DNA of 64,000 nt, from contig NZ_FWFR01000001.1 of NCBI RefSeq assembly GCF_900172325.1, positions 1,876,335 to 1,940,334 on the forward strand, in the 5' to 3' direction. The number at the start of each line of letters is the position of its first letter. Position 1 is the stretch's first letter. The notes under the pieces were generated by a model. The model did no database searches and was not told the origin of the DNA. It saw nothing but the letters and a program-made list of their open reading frames with translations. Source of the stretch: Oceanibacterium hippocampi (lineage in GTDB: Bacteria; Pseudomonadota; Alphaproteobacteria; Sneathiellales; Sneathiellaceae). Shown piece by piece: positions 17,264 to 26,314 of the stretch. Both the position numbers and the translations under genes were made by a program.

Positions 17264-20200
17264 CGACCGCCTTCCGCACCGCGAAGGGCGGACGCATCGA
17301 CCGCAGCCAGTCGATCGGCTTCCGCTTCGACGGCCAGAACTACTGGGGCAACGCCGGTGACACGCTGGCCTCGGCGCTGCTCGCCAACGGGGTCCACTTC
17401 GTCGGCCGCAGCTTCAAGTATCACCGTCCGCGCGGCATCATGACCGCTGGCTCGGAAGAACCGAACGCGCTGGTCCAGTTCGGCCTCGGCGATCGCACCG
17501 AGCCGAATGCCCGGGCGACGGTGGTCGAACTGCACGAGGGCCTGGTCGCCGCCAGCCAGAACGCCTGGCCGACGCTCGGCAGCGACGTCGGGGTCGTCAA
17601 CAGCTGGGCCTCCCGGCTGATCCCGGCGGGCTTCTACTACAAGACCTTCATGTGGCCGCGCTTCGGCTGGAAATTCTACGAGCGCGCGATCCGTCATGCC
17701 GCCGGCCTCGGCCGGGCGCCGGAGGGCAAGGATCCGGACCACTACGACAAGATGCATGCCCATTGCGACGTGCTGGTCGTCGGCGGCGGCCCGGCGGGGC
17801 TGTCCGCCGCGCGCGCCGCGGCGATGACCGGCGCCCGGGTGATCGTGATGGACGAGGGCCCCGAGTTCGGCGGCTCGCTGCTCTCGGAGACCGCCGAGAT
17901 CGCCGGCCGGCCGGCGATGGACTGGGTCGCCGGCGTGGTCGACGAACTGGCCGAGCGGTCGAACGTCCGGCTGCTGACGCGGACCAGCGCGGTCGGCTAT
18001 TACGACCACAACTTCCTCGTCGCCGTGGAGCGGGTCACCGATCACCTGGCGGCCCCGCCCGAGCATCTGCCGCGCCAGCGGCTCTGGAAGGTCCGGGCGA
18101 AGCAGGTGGTGCTCGCCCAGGGCGCGATCGAGCGGCCGCTGGTCTTCGCCGACAACGACCGGCCCGGGATCATGATGGCCGGGGCGGCCCGGAGTTACCT
18201 CAACCGCTATGGCGTCAAGGTCGGCAACCGGGTCGTCGTCGCGACCAACAACGACAGCGCCTATGCCGCCGCCGCCGACCTGCACGACGCCGGCGTTGCC
18301 GTGACGATCGTCGATATCCGCGACGAGCCGACCGGTGGCGACCTGCCGCTCGCGGCCTTCGGCAAGGGGATCGACGTCCTGAGCGGCCACGCGGTGATCG
18401 GCAGCGACGGCGGGCGGCGGGTCGAGGCGGCCTACGTTGCCCAGATCTCCCCGTCGGCGAAACGGATCGCGGGCTCGATCCAGCGCTTCGAGTGCGACGC
18501 GATCCTGATGTCGGGCGGATGGAACCCGAGCGTGCACCTGTTCTCGCAATCGGGCGGCAAGCTCGCCTACGATCGCGAGCGAACGATCTTCATCCCCGGC
18601 GAGACCCGCCAGCAGGCCCGCTCGACCGGCGCCGCGGCCGGCGACTTCTCGCTCGTCGACGCCCTCACGGACGGGCTCGCAGCCGGTCTCGAGGCGGCCG
18701 CCGACGCGGGCCACCGCAAGCGCGGCGGACGACCGCAGGCGCCGGCCGTGGCGCCAGTCATCACGGTCCCGCTGGAGCCGCTCTGGTCGGTGCCCGGCCG
18801 CGACCCGCGAGGCCGCACCAACAAGCATTTCGTCGATTTCCAGAACGACGTGACCGCCGCCGACGTGGCGCTCGCCGCCCGCGAGGGCTACCTGTCGGTC
18901 GAGCATCTGAAGCGCTACACGACGACCGGCATGGGGACCGACCAGGGCAAGAGCTCGAACGTGAATGCGCTGGCCCTGATGGCGGCGGCGAGCGGCCGGG
19001 ACATTCCCGAGGTCGGCACCACGACCTTCCGGCCGCCCTTCGTGCCGGTCAGCTTCGGCGCGCTTGCCGGGCGCAACGTGGATCATCTGGCCGATCCGGT
19101 CCGCAAGACCCCGATGCATCGCTGGCACGAGACCGCCGGCGCGGTGTTCGAGGATGTCGGCCAGTGGAAGCGGCCGTTCTATTATCCGCAACGCGGCGAG
19201 GGCAAGCAGGCGGCGGTCAACCGGGAGGTCCGCGCGGTCCGCAACAGCCTCGGCATTCTCGATGCCTCGACGCTCGGCAAGATCGATATCCGCGGCCCGG
19301 ACGCGCGCAAACTGCTCAACTGGGTCTATACCAATGCCTGGAACAAGCTCGAGGCCGGGCGCTGTCGCTACGGCCTGATGTGCCACGAGGACGGCATGGT
19401 GTTCGATGACGGCGTCACCGCCTGTCTCGACGAGAATCATTTCCTGATGCACACGACGACCGGCAATGCGGCGAGCGTGCTGGGCTGGATCGAGGAATGG
19501 CTGCAGACCGAATGGCCAAACCTCAAGGTCTGGTGCACCTCGGTCACCGAGCAGTTCGCGACGGTGACGATCTGCGGCCCGAATGCCCGCCGGCTGCTCG
19601 GCGAATTGTGCGGCGACATCGACCTGTCGAGCGAGGCTTTCCCCTTCATGTCGGTCCGCGAGGGTCATGTTGCCGGGCTCAGGGCCCGGGTTTTCCGGGT
19701 CTCCTTCACCGGCGAACTGTCCTACGAGATCAATGTCAGCGCCGATTGCGGGCTGGCACTCTGGAATGCCTGCATGATGGCCGGCGAGAAGTTCGGGATC
19801 ACCCCGTTCGGGACCGAGGCGATGCACGTGCTGCGGGCCGAGAAGGGCTACATCATCGTCGGCCAGGATACCGACGGCACGGTCACGCCGATCGATCTCG
19901 GGATGGGCTGGGCGGTATCCGCCACCAAGGATTTCCTCGGCAAGCGTTCGCTCGCCCGTGCCGCCACCGCCGCGCCGGGGCGCAAGGAACTGGTCGGGCT
20001 GATGACCGAGACGCCGACCGACGTGCTGCCCGAGGGCGCCCAGATCGTCGAGAAGGCGCTGGAAAGCGCGCCGATGCCGATGCTCGGCCATGTCACGTCG
20101 AGCTACTATTCGCCCAATCTCGGCCATTCGATCGCGCTCGCTCTGGTCCGCGACGGGCGTAACCGGATCGGCGAGACGCTGGAGGTGCCGCTGCCGGAGC

Positions 20201-20268
20201 GGACTTGCCGGGTGAGGCTGACCGACCCGGTCTTCTTCGACAAGGAAGGAGCGCGCCTCGATGGTTGA
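17260..20268 (+). CDS. soxA: Sarcosine oxidase subunit alpha
   Basis: 1,002 residues, the expected length. The N-terminal ferredoxin-like domain (FRFDGQNYWGNAGDTLASAL) is followed by a Rossmann NAD+ site near residue 175 (VLVVGGGPAGLSAARAA). The C-terminal 400 residues form a GcvT/aminomethyltransferase-like domain (LNWVYTNAWNKLEAGRCRYG, FTGELSYEINV), where the methylene group is passed to tetrahydrofolate. Overlaps soxD by 4 and soxG by 8 bases, so all four subunits are probably made from one coupled message. Confidence 0.95.
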   Translation: MTTAFRTAKGGRIDRSQSIGFRFDGQNYWGNAGDTLASALLANGVHFVGRSFKYHRPRGIMTAGSEEPNALVQFGLGDRTEPNARATVVELHEGLVAASQNAWPTLGSDVGVVNSWASRLIPAGFYYKTFMWPRFGWKFYERAIRHAAGLGRAPEGKDPDHYDKMHAHCDVLVVGGGPAGLSAARAAAMTGARVIVMDEGPEFGGSLLSETAEIAGRPAMDWVAGVVDELAERSNVRLLTRTSAVGYYDHNFLVAVERVTDHLAAPPEHLPRQRLWKVRAKQVVLAQGAIERPLVFADNDRPGIMMAGAARSYLNRYGVKVGNRVVVATNNDSAYAAAADLHDAGVAVTIVDIRDEPTGGDLPLAAFGKGIDVLSGHAVIGSDGGRRVEAAYVAQISPSAKRIAGSIQRFECDAILMSGGWNPSVHLFSQSGGKLAYDRERTIFIPGETRQQARSTGAAAGDFSLVDALTDGLAAGLEAAADAGHRKRGGRPQAPAVAPVITVPLEPLWSVPGRDPRGRTNKHFVDFQNDVTAADVALAAREGYLSVEHLKRYTTTGMGTDQGKSSNVNALALMAAASGRDIPEVGTTTFRPPFVPVSFGALAGRNVDHLADPVRKTPMHRWHETAGAVFEDVGQWKRPFYYPQRGEGKQAAVNREVRAVRNSLGILDASTLGKIDIRGPDARKLLNWVYTNAWNKLEAGRCRYGLMCHEDGMVFDDGVTACLDENHFLMHTTTGNAASVLGWIEEWLQTEWPNLKVWCTSVTEQFATVTICGPNARRLLGELCGDIDLSSEAFPFMSVREGHVAGLRARVFRVSFTGELSYEINVSADCGLALWNACMMAGEKFGITPFGTEAMHVLRAEKGYIIVGQDTDGTVTPIDLGMGWAVSATKDFLGKRSLARAATAAPGRKELVGLMTETPTDVLPEGAQIVEKALESAPMPMLGHVTSSYYSPNLGHSIALALVRDGRNRIGETLEVPLPERTCRVRLTDPVFFDKEGARLDG

Positions 20269-20887
20269 GACCGTTCTTCGCCAGAGCCCGCTCAGCACCT
20301 GCCATCCGGAAGTCGGCGCCCTTGCCGAAATCGGCGAGGCCGGGGCAGCGCTTCGCGAACGGCCCTACCGAACCAAGGTCAACCTGCGCGGCGACGCCGC
20401 CGACAAGGCCTTCCTGAAGGCAGTCGCCGGCGCCACCGGTATCGAGCTGCCGCTGGAGCCGAACCGGACGGCGGTGATCGAGCGCCAGTTCGGCCCGGTC
20501 GCGACCCTCTGGCTCGGCCCGAACGAGTGGCTGTTCACCGGTGCCCCGGACCAGGCGGCGGCGCTGGTCGAGGCACTCGACGGGGCCTTGATCGGCCGTC
20601 ACGCGGCGGTCAACGACCTGTCCGGCAGCCGCACGACGATCGAGCTTTCCGGCCCCCGCCATCTCGACCTGCTGGCAAAGGGCTGCGCGCTCGACCTCGA
20701 CCTCGCCGCTTTTCCCGTAGGGGCCTGCGCGCAAACCCATATCGCCCGGGCGCTGGTCATCCTGCACCGCACTGCCGAGGATCGGGTCGAGATCCATGTG
20801 GCCCGCTCGTTCGCCGAGTATCTCTGGCTCTGGCTGCTCGATGCCGGCGCCGAATACGGGGTCGTCACCCTCGCTGGCGCGCCCTAG
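20261..20887 (+). CDS. soxG: Sarcosine oxidase subunit gamma
   Basis: 208 residues, GcvT-like fold (LGPNEWLFTGAPDQ, VNDLSGSRTTIELSGPRHLDLLAKG), matching the SoxG family in length and motifs. It is the last gene of soxBDAG; its stop overlaps the stop of the convergent SDR gene. No serine hydroxymethyltransferase or folate gene follows, unlike in some sox operons. Confidence 0.9.
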   Translation: MVETVLRQSPLSTCHPEVGALAEIGEAGAALRERPYRTKVNLRGDAADKAFLKAVAGATGIELPLEPNRTAVIERQFGPVATLWLGPNEWLFTGAPDQAAALVEALDGALIGRHAAVNDLSGSRTTIELSGPRHLDLLAKGCALDLDLAAFPVGACAQTHIARALVILHRTAEDRVEIHVARSFAEYLWLWLLDAGAEYGVVTLAGAP

Positions 20888-21672
20888 AGCCGCTTGGTCA
20901 GGACCCGCGGCCCGAGATGGGCGCCGCCGTCGAGGCGGATCGTCTCGCCGGTCGTGAGATTGGCGCCGCTGACCAGCCAGAGCACGGTCTGGGCGATGTC
21001 CTCGGGCTTCGAGACGCGGCCGAGCGGGATCGAATCCTCGAGCCGCTTCTTCAGCGATTCATAGCGTTCCTCGCCGTAGCCCTCGCGCAGCCAGCGCGTC
21101 TCGATCATGCTCGGGCAGATCGCGTTGACCCGGACTTCCGGCGCCAGCGAGCGGGCGAGCGACATGGTCATGGTGTTGAGCGCGCCCTTGGAGGCGGCAT
21201 AGGCGATCGAGGAGCCGATGCCGCTCAGGCCGGCAACCGAGGAAATCATGATCACGCTGCCCTCGCCGCTCGCCTTCAGCGCCGGGGCCGCGGCCCGGGT
21301 CATCTGGTAGGTGCCGACCACGTTGACCGCGTAGATCTTGTGGAAGTCCTCCGCGTCGAGGGCCTCGAGATCGGAATGGGCGGCGAACTTGGTGGTCCCG
21401 GCATTGTTGACGAGAATGTCGATCCGGCCCCATTTCGCGGTCGCCGCGTCGGCGAGCCGGCGGCAATCGGCATCGACCGAGATGTCGCCCTGCACGAGCA
21501 GCGTCTCGACGCCTTCCGCGGCGCAGGCCTTCTCGGTCTCCTCCGCCTCGGCCAGGCTCTTCGTGTAGTTGATCACCACGTTCACGCCGTTCCGGGCGAG
21601 CAGCAGCGCGCAACCGGCGCCGACGCCCGTCGCCGATCCGGTCACGATCGCGACCTTTCCTGCAAGCGACAT
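20884..21672 (-). CDS. Short-chain dehydrogenase/reductase
   Basis: 262 residues, classical SDR: cofactor motif TGSATGVG (about 11-18), NNAG (about 90), catalytic Ser in MISSVAG and the YAASK Tyr/Lys pair (about 158-162), and substrate-loop region CPSMIETRW. The SPLGRV-like C-terminal region and DGGAHLGPR fit FabG-like oxidoreductases. The substrate is unknown. It is transcribed toward sox, so it is not part of that operon. Confidence 0.9.
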   Translation of the reverse strand: MSLAGKVAIVTGSATGVGAGCALLLARNGVNVVINYTKSLAEAEETEKACAAEGVETLLVQGDISVDADCRRLADAATAKWGRIDILVNNAGTTKFAAHSDLEALDAEDFHKIYAVNVVGTYQMTRAAAPALKASGEGSVIMISSVAGLSGIGSSIAYAASKGALNTMTMSLARSLAPEVRVNAICPSMIETRWLREGYGEERYESLKKRLEDSIPLGRVSKPEDIAQTVLWLVSGANLTTGETIRLDGGAHLGPRVLTKRL

Positions 21673-21699
21673 CAGTTCGTTCCTTCCTGTTCGGACAAG

Positions 21700-22680
21700 T
21701 CAATCGAGAGCCAGGGCATAGAGCGCGACCGGTTCGGTCTTGCCCCGGAGGGAGACGGGGCCGAGGGCCTCGGGTCGGGCCCAGGCGGGCAGGGCAAGCT
21801 CGCCGAGCAGGCTTTCCGAGAGCAGGCAATCATGGCCGAGCGTGCGGCAGCTCTGTTCGATCCGCGCCGCCGTGTTGACGGTGTCGCCGAGAAAGACGAT
21901 TTCCTGGCGCACGTCGCCCATTTCGCCGGTCACGACCGGTCCGCCGTGCAGTCCGGCCCAGAATCCGGGGGAGACGCCGTAGCGCTTCTCGAAGACCGGT
22001 GACCGCGCGACGAGGGCGCGGTGGCAGGCGGCGACGCAATCGAGGGCGCGCGCGTTGGCGTCCCGGCCGGCCATCGGCCAGGTCACGATGATCTCGTCGC
22101 CGACATATTTGTGGATCTCGCCGCGATGGCTGAGGATCGGCCTGGTGACGGCATAGATCACGTCGTTCATCAGCCGGTGGAATTCCAGCGGGCCGATCCG
22201 TTCGGCGATCTCGGTCGAGCCTTTGAGGTCGATGAACAGGAAGATCCGCTTCTCCTCGCGCGGCCGGTGGTAACGGCCGGTGACGAAGCGTGCGAGCACG
22301 CCGGGCCCGAGCAGCCGGCGGATCGCGAAATAGATGTTGAACAGCAGGCCGAGCGCCGAGGCGAAGGCGAGCGAGATCAGCGTCTGGCTGTTCCAGCCGA
22401 TTGTGCCGCGGGCGTCGTCGATCGGCACGACCGCCTCGCCGAACCAGAGCCCGCCGATGAAGACCGCGAGATAGCAGAGCGTGCGAAAGGCGAGCAGGGC
22501 GGTGAAGGGAAGGCGCCGGAACCGGTTGTCGTTGCCGGCATTCAGCAGCCCGACCTCGAGCGTCAGCAGGAGCGCCGTGATCGGGCCGCCGGTTGCCGCC
22601 CCGCGCAGCGCCCCGGCGAGTTCGCCGTCGCTGACGATCACCCCGAACAGCGCGCCGGAAAGCATGCCGACGAGCGTCAT
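21700..22680 (-). CDS. Membrane-anchored class III adenylate/guanylate cyclase
   Basis: 326 residues. The first half has about four membrane segments; the catalytic domain (about 145-320) contains the metal-binding IFLFIDLKGST, the second aspartate in KYVGDEIIVTW and the FLGDTVNTAARIE stretch with the transition-state Asn and Arg. It should make cAMP (or cGMP) at the inner membrane, controlled by an unknown signal. An in-frame stop lies shortly upstream of the ATG at 22680, which supports this start. The SDR gene follows after 27 bases. Confidence 0.88.
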   Translation of the reverse strand: MTLVGMLSGALFGVIVSDGELAGALRGAATGGPITALLLTLEVGLLNAGNDNRFRRLPFTALLAFRTLCYLAVFIGGLWFGEAVVPIDDARGTIGWNSQTLISLAFASALGLLFNIYFAIRRLLGPGVLARFVTGRYHRPREEKRIFLFIDLKGSTEIAERIGPLEFHRLMNDVIYAVTRPILSHRGEIHKYVGDEIIVTWPMAGRDANARALDCVAACHRALVARSPVFEKRYGVSPGFWAGLHGGPVVTGEMGDVRQEIVFLGDTVNTAARIEQSCRTLGHDCLLSESLLGELALPAWARPEALGPVSLRGKTEPVALYALALD

Positions 22681-22739
22681 GATCAGGTAGAAGCGAATTC
22701 TCAGCCGACGTCACCGACCGCACCCGGCCGGTCCCCCTT

Positions 22740-22770
22740 TTGTCCCGTCGCCGCCATTTGGCGCTATAGT
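22740..22770 (+). promoter_or_regulatory. Possible promoter of psuG
   Basis: TTGTCC (22740-22745), 19 bases, TATAGT (22765-22770). The -10 box is good but the spacer is long. If used, transcription would start near 22777, which favours the ATG at 22831 over the in-frame ATG at 22771. Confidence 0.3.
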
Positions 22771-22830
22771 ATGCGTCGCGGCAAGGCCGTGAGAGTAGCG
22801 GTGCGGACAAACTCTGGGAAAGTGCTTTCG

Positions 22831-23763
22831 ATGTCACCAGTCACGATCGACCTGAGCGATGAGGTTCGGGCCGCGCTCGCCGATGGCGGCGCCGTTGTCG
22901 CGCTCGAATCGACCATCATCTCGCATGGCTTTCCCCATCCGGAGAATCTCGCGCTCGCCGGGGCGCTGGAGGACGAGGTGCGGGCCGCCGGCGCCGTGCC
23001 GGCGACGATCGCGATCATCGACGGTCGCCTGACGGCGGGGCTGGACACCGCCGCGCTCGAACGCCTGGCGCTCGGACCGGCCGTCAAGTGCACGACCCGC
23101 GATCTCGCGCCCGTCATGGCGGCGGGCGGGCTCGGCGCGACCACCGTGGCGGCGACCGCCTGGGTGGCGGCGCATCTCGGGATCGCCGTCTTCGCGACCG
23201 GCGGCATCGGCGGCGTCCATCGGACGGCGCCGGGTGAGGCGGCCTTCGACGTCTCGGCCGATCTCCTGGAACTGGCCCGGACCCCGGTCGCGGTAATCTC
23301 GGCCGGCGCGAAATCGATCCTCGACCTGCCGGCGACACTGGAGGTTCTGGAAAGCTACGGGGTGCCGGTGATCGGCTACCGGACCGACGATTTCCCCGCC
23401 TTCCACGCCCGCTCGAGCGGATTGCCGGTGCCGCACCGGGCCGACGACGTGGCAGGCCTCGCCCGGATCGTCGCCTGCCATCGCGATCTCGGGATCGGTT
23501 CGGCGATGCTGGTCTGCAACCCGCCGCCGGAGGAGATTGCCTTCGCCCGCGAGGACATGGAGGCGATGGTCGGCGACGCGCTCGCGGCGGCGTCCGCGGC
23601 GGGAATCTCCGGACCGGCCTCGACGCCGTTCCTGCTCGCCCATCTGCATCACCTGTCGGGCGGGCGGACAAGCGTGGTCAACCGGGGACTGGCGATCTCG
23701 AACGCGGCACTCGGCGCGCAACTGGCCGTCGCGCTCGCCGGCCTCGCTTCCGGAAAGGAATAA
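22831..23763 (+). CDS. psuG: Pseudouridine-5'-phosphate glycosidase
   Basis: 310 residues from ATG 22831, the usual length; in-frame GTG 22801 is an alternative. Family motifs: VVALESTIISHGFPHPEN (the glutamate is a metal/catalytic contact), CTTRDLAPVMAAGGLGATTVAAT, FATGGIGGVHR and VISAGAKSILDLPATLE, which contains the lysine that forms the ring-opened ribose adduct. It splits pseudouridine 5'-phosphate into uracil and ribose 5-phosphate. No psuK kinase is adjacent. Confidence 0.93.
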   Translation: MSPVTIDLSDEVRAALADGGAVVALESTIISHGFPHPENLALAGALEDEVRAAGAVPATIAIIDGRLTAGLDTAALERLALGPAVKCTTRDLAPVMAAGGLGATTVAATAWVAAHLGIAVFATGGIGGVHRTAPGEAAFDVSADLLELARTPVAVISAGAKSILDLPATLEVLESYGVPVIGYRTDDFPAFHARSSGLPVPHRADDVAGLARIVACHRDLGIGSAMLVCNPPPEEIAFAREDMEAMVGDALAAASAAGISGPASTPFLLAHLHHLSGGRTSVVNRGLAISNAALGAQLAVALAGLASGKE

Positions 23764-23764
23764 A

Positions 23765-25069
23765 CTAGCTGCGCAGCGGGTCGCGGGTGATGTCGCCGTC
23801 CGGCGTGACGATCCAGCAGCTCACGCCGATATCGACGAGGCGCTGGCAGGCCTGGCTCGCATCCTCGACCTGGAAGCCGCCGAGCCGGGCGCGGTAGAGC
23901 AGCTGGTTCCCGGTCCTGGTCGGCTCGATCATGAATTCGCGGCTGTGCAGAACCTGCGGCAGCAAGCCGACCGCCTGGTGCAGGCGGGTGCGCGCGTTCA
24001 GCAGGTCCTGATAGGCGCCAAGCTGGATACCCCAGTTGGCGGCGCCCTTCTCTTGCGGCAGGGGCGCGGGCGCCCGCAGGGCCGCCGGGCCGACTTCCGC
24101 CGGCTTGCCGTGCAGGGCGACGACGGCGGCGCGGACCGGCCGGCCGGCAGAGGCGACGACGACCGGTTCCGCCTCGACGGCGGCGGTGCGAACCGTCGGC
24201 TTGGCGCGCGGCAGCGGCACGCCCACCGGGGTGTCGATGTCGATCATCGCGAAGCTGCGGTCGAACAGCTTCTTCATCTGGGCGTCGCGCGACTTCGGCG
24301 TACGGCCGCCGAAGACGACGCCGATCAGGCGCCGTTCGCCGCGCCGGACCGAGGCCACCAGGTTGAAGCCCGAGGCGCGGATGTAGCCGGTCTTGATGCC
24401 GTCGGTGCCCTCGTAATTGCCGAGCAGGCCGTTGTGATTGTCATAGGTCCGGCCGGCATAGGTGAAGCTGCGCTGCGAGAAATAGTGATAGTGCTGCGGG
24501 AAATCCCGAAGCATGGCGACAGCCAGCGTCGCCATGTCGCGCGCGGTCGAGCGCTGGTGCCGGTTCGGCAGCCCGGTGGCGTTGCGGAAACTGGTCCGCC
24601 GCATGCCGAGCTTGCGGGCCCGTTCGGTCATCGCGATGGCGAAGGCGGCCTCGGTCGGGGCCAGCGCCTCGGCCAGCACGGTGGCGGCATCGTTGGCCGA
24701 TTTGGTGACGAGCGCGAGCACGGCGTCCTCGACCCGGATCGTCGAGCCCCGCTTGAGGCCGAGCTTGGTCGGGGCCTGTCCCTCGGCCCGGGCCGAGACC
24801 TTGAGCCGCTGGTCGAAGCGCAGTTCCCCGCGCTCGATCGCCTCGAACACCATGTAAAGGGTCATGATCTTGGTCAGCGAGGCCGGATAAAGTCGCTGGT
24901 CGGCGTTGCGGGCGTAGAGCACCTGGCCGTTGTCGGCATCGATGATGATGCCGGCATAGCGGGCTTCCGCCGGCGTTCCGGCAAAGGTGAGAATGGCGAC
25001 CGTCAGCGACAACAGCAGGGTCGCGATATCCAGACGCGGGAGGCGGCCCCAGCCGAACAATTGCCTCAT
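23765..25069 (-). CDS. D-alanyl-D-alanine carboxypeptidase (PBP5/6-like) with C-terminal SPOR domain
   Basis: 434 residues with an N-terminal signal/anchor (about 14-36). Serine-peptidase S11 motifs are complete: S64-L-T-K67, S124-A-N126 and K226-T-G228. After a proline/alanine linker, a SPOR domain (about 350-425, WGIQLGAYQDLLNARTRL) should bind denuded glycan at division sites. The enzyme trims the terminal D-Ala of peptidoglycan stem peptides in the periplasm. The upstream region holds four GANTC sites and a CtrA-type box, suggesting cell-cycle timing. Confidence 0.92.
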   Translation of the reverse strand: MRQLFGWGRLPRLDIATLLLSLTVAILTFAGTPAEARYAGIIIDADNGQVLYARNADQRLYPASLTKIMTLYMVFEAIERGELRFDQRLKVSARAEGQAPTKLGLKRGSTIRVEDAVLALVTKSANDAATVLAEALAPTEAAFAIAMTERARKLGMRRTSFRNATGLPNRHQRSTARDMATLAVAMLRDFPQHYHYFSQRSFTYAGRTYDNHNGLLGNYEGTDGIKTGYIRASGFNLVASVRRGERRLIGVVFGGRTPKSRDAQMKKLFDRSFAMIDIDTPVGVPLPRAKPTVRTAAVEAEPVVVASAGRPVRAAVVALHGKPAEVGPAALRAPAPLPQEKGAANWGIQLGAYQDLLNARTRLHQAVGLLPQVLHSREFMIEPTRTGNQLLYRARLGGFQVEDASQACQRLVDIGVSCWIVTPDGDITRDPLRS

Positions 25070-25108
25070 CGTGCCTACTTTCTCAACTTGGGCGTATAAA
25101 CTGTTCTC

Positions 25109-25155
25109 GAATCAATCAGAATCCGAACATTTCGATTCTAGGAAATCGGCGATTC
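25109..25155. promoter_or_regulatory. Cluster of four GANTC (CcrM) methylation sites
   Basis: GAATC at 25109 and 25119 and GATTC at 25134 and 25151: four GANTC sites within 47 bases, directly upstream (40-86 bases) of the carboxypeptidase start. GANTC is the recognition site of the alphaproteobacterial cell-cycle methyltransferase CcrM, and such clusters mark promoters sensitive to methylation state. This belongs to the gene-free stretch 25070-25374, which also holds the CtrA box and no coding sequence. Confidence 0.6.
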
Positions 25156-25255
25156 CCTGTCCAATGCAATTTTCCGCACGGGCAGGGGTCGCGATCGTTC
25201 CGGAGGCAGCGGCGGGTGCCGCTTGCGACCGGACACAATGATGCCAACATTGACC

Positions 25256-25270
25256 TTAACAGGGCCTTAA
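25256..25270. promoter_or_regulatory. Perfect CtrA-type box (TTAA-N7-TTAA)
   Basis: TTAACAGGGCCTTAA fits the CtrA consensus of two TTAA half-sites seven bases apart. It lies in the divergent region, 105 bases before the lipoprotein gene and about 190 before the carboxypeptidase gene. The surroundings are GC-rich, so chance occurrence is unlikely. Confidence 0.6.
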
Positions 25271-25374
25271 GCGCCGCTTTCGGCGGCCTGCGCTGTCCGA
25301 TCCCGGTGCCCGGCCGCGGCATGGGCCGGGGTCCGGCGTGAGGCGCGCGGTCTTTTTTGCCGAAGGAGTTTTCG

Positions 25375-26070
25375 ATGCGGTTCGCCTTGCTGTTTGTCGC
25401 CCTTGTCCTTGCGGGCTGCACCGCCGATGGCCGCGCCGGGAATCCGGTCAGCCGGATCGCGACCTGGTTCTCCTATCTGAACGGCGACGATCTGCGGGCC
25501 CGTTGCGACCCGGGCGCGGTGCCGCGCTATCGCTTCGTCTACAATGCCGTCTATCTGGAACAGGTCCGGATCTACGACCTCGCCCCGGCGGACAACGGCG
25601 CCTTCCTCCTCGACAGCAAGGTCACCGCCGGTCGGCTTCCGGCGACGCTGGAGATCGACGAGAACGGCATCCGCTTTCCCGGGTTGGCCGGCGAGACCCG
25701 CCGGCTGATCGGCGGCGGAGACGTGGCGCAGCTTTTCCAGGCACTGGCCGACGACGGGTTCGGGCGGCCGACGCCGCGCGGCCGGGTCCTGCATTCGGAC
25801 AGCTATTACTGGCTGGCGATGGGCTGCCATGGCGGCCGCTTCGTCTACCAGGCGTGGAGCTGGCCGGAGGATCGTCTCGGCTCGCTCCGCTTCGCCGATC
25901 GGCTGCTCGCCCATGACGATACCGGCGTGAAGGCGAAGGCGCCGCGCGATTCGGACTTCCTGACGCCGGGCTCGCGGCCGCGTGGCGGCGGGCGTGCGAA
26001 CGAGGACAACGGGCCCTATTTCAGCCTGCAGGTCGGCGACAACGGTCTGAACATCGGGCCGCGATTCTGA
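25375..26070 (+). CDS. Predicted lipoprotein of unknown function
   Basis: 231 residues from an ATG with AAGGAG seven bases upstream. A short signal peptide ends in the lipobox LVLAG-C15, so the mature protein should be lipid-anchored. I recognise no domain. The rest is soluble with aromatic-rich stretches (TWFSYLNGDD, YWLAMGCHGGRFVYQAWSW) and a disordered Gly/Arg-rich C-terminus. It is divergent from the SPOR carboxypeptidase and shares its CtrA/GANTC-containing region, so an envelope role is plausible. Confidence 0.75.
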   Translation: MRFALLFVALVLAGCTADGRAGNPVSRIATWFSYLNGDDLRARCDPGAVPRYRFVYNAVYLEQVRIYDLAPADNGAFLLDSKVTAGRLPATLEIDENGIRFPGLAGETRRLIGGGDVAQLFQALADDGFGRPTPRGRVLHSDSYYWLAMGCHGGRFVYQAWSWPEDRLGSLRFADRLLAHDDTGVKAKAPRDSDFLTPGSRPRGGGRANEDNGPYFSLQVGDNGLNIGPRF

Positions 26071-26175
26071 CCGTCGGCGATTGATTCTCCGGCTCTTTTC
26101 CTTTCGGCGGCGATCCGCCAGCGGCGGCGCCTTTCGGCTTTGCAGCGATTTTGTTGCAGCGCACAAAAAATCCGG

Positions 26176-26203
26176 TTGACATGCGCAATCGGTTCCTTAT
26201 ATC
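26176..26203 (+). promoter_or_regulatory. Strong sigma-70-like promoter of the phasin gene
   Basis: TTGACA (26176-26181), 16 bases, TATATC (26198-26203): a perfect -35 and a good -10, the best promoter match seen in the window. It lies 110 bases upstream of the phasin start, as expected for a highly expressed granule protein. Confidence 0.65.
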
Positions 26204-26205
26204 TC

Positions 26206-26225
26206 GTGCATATTGCACTGCAGCA
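26206..26225. promoter_or_regulatory. TGC-rich palindrome over the phasin transcription start, candidate PhaR operator
   Basis: GTGCA-TAT-TGCAC is a perfect dyad (26206-26218), followed at once by CTGCAG and GCAA, just downstream of the -10 box. Two further TGCAGCG copies lie upstream of the -35 (26141 and 26155). The phasin repressor PhaR of other alphaproteobacteria binds TGC-rich sites at phaP promoters, so autoregulated PhaR control is the likely reading. Confidence 0.45.
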
Positions 26226-26314
26226 AATTGGTACGGCTTAGTACTGCGGGGCAAGAGGAACAACAGCGGATGCAGGGCCAAGGCCCCACCGCGTTACCGA
26301 GAGGAACCCGAAAC

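Noticed and set aside
17215-20298. Open frame of 1,027 codons antisense to soxA
   Set aside because: Shadow of a long, high-GC gene; the sense strand is unmistakably sarcosine oxidase alpha.
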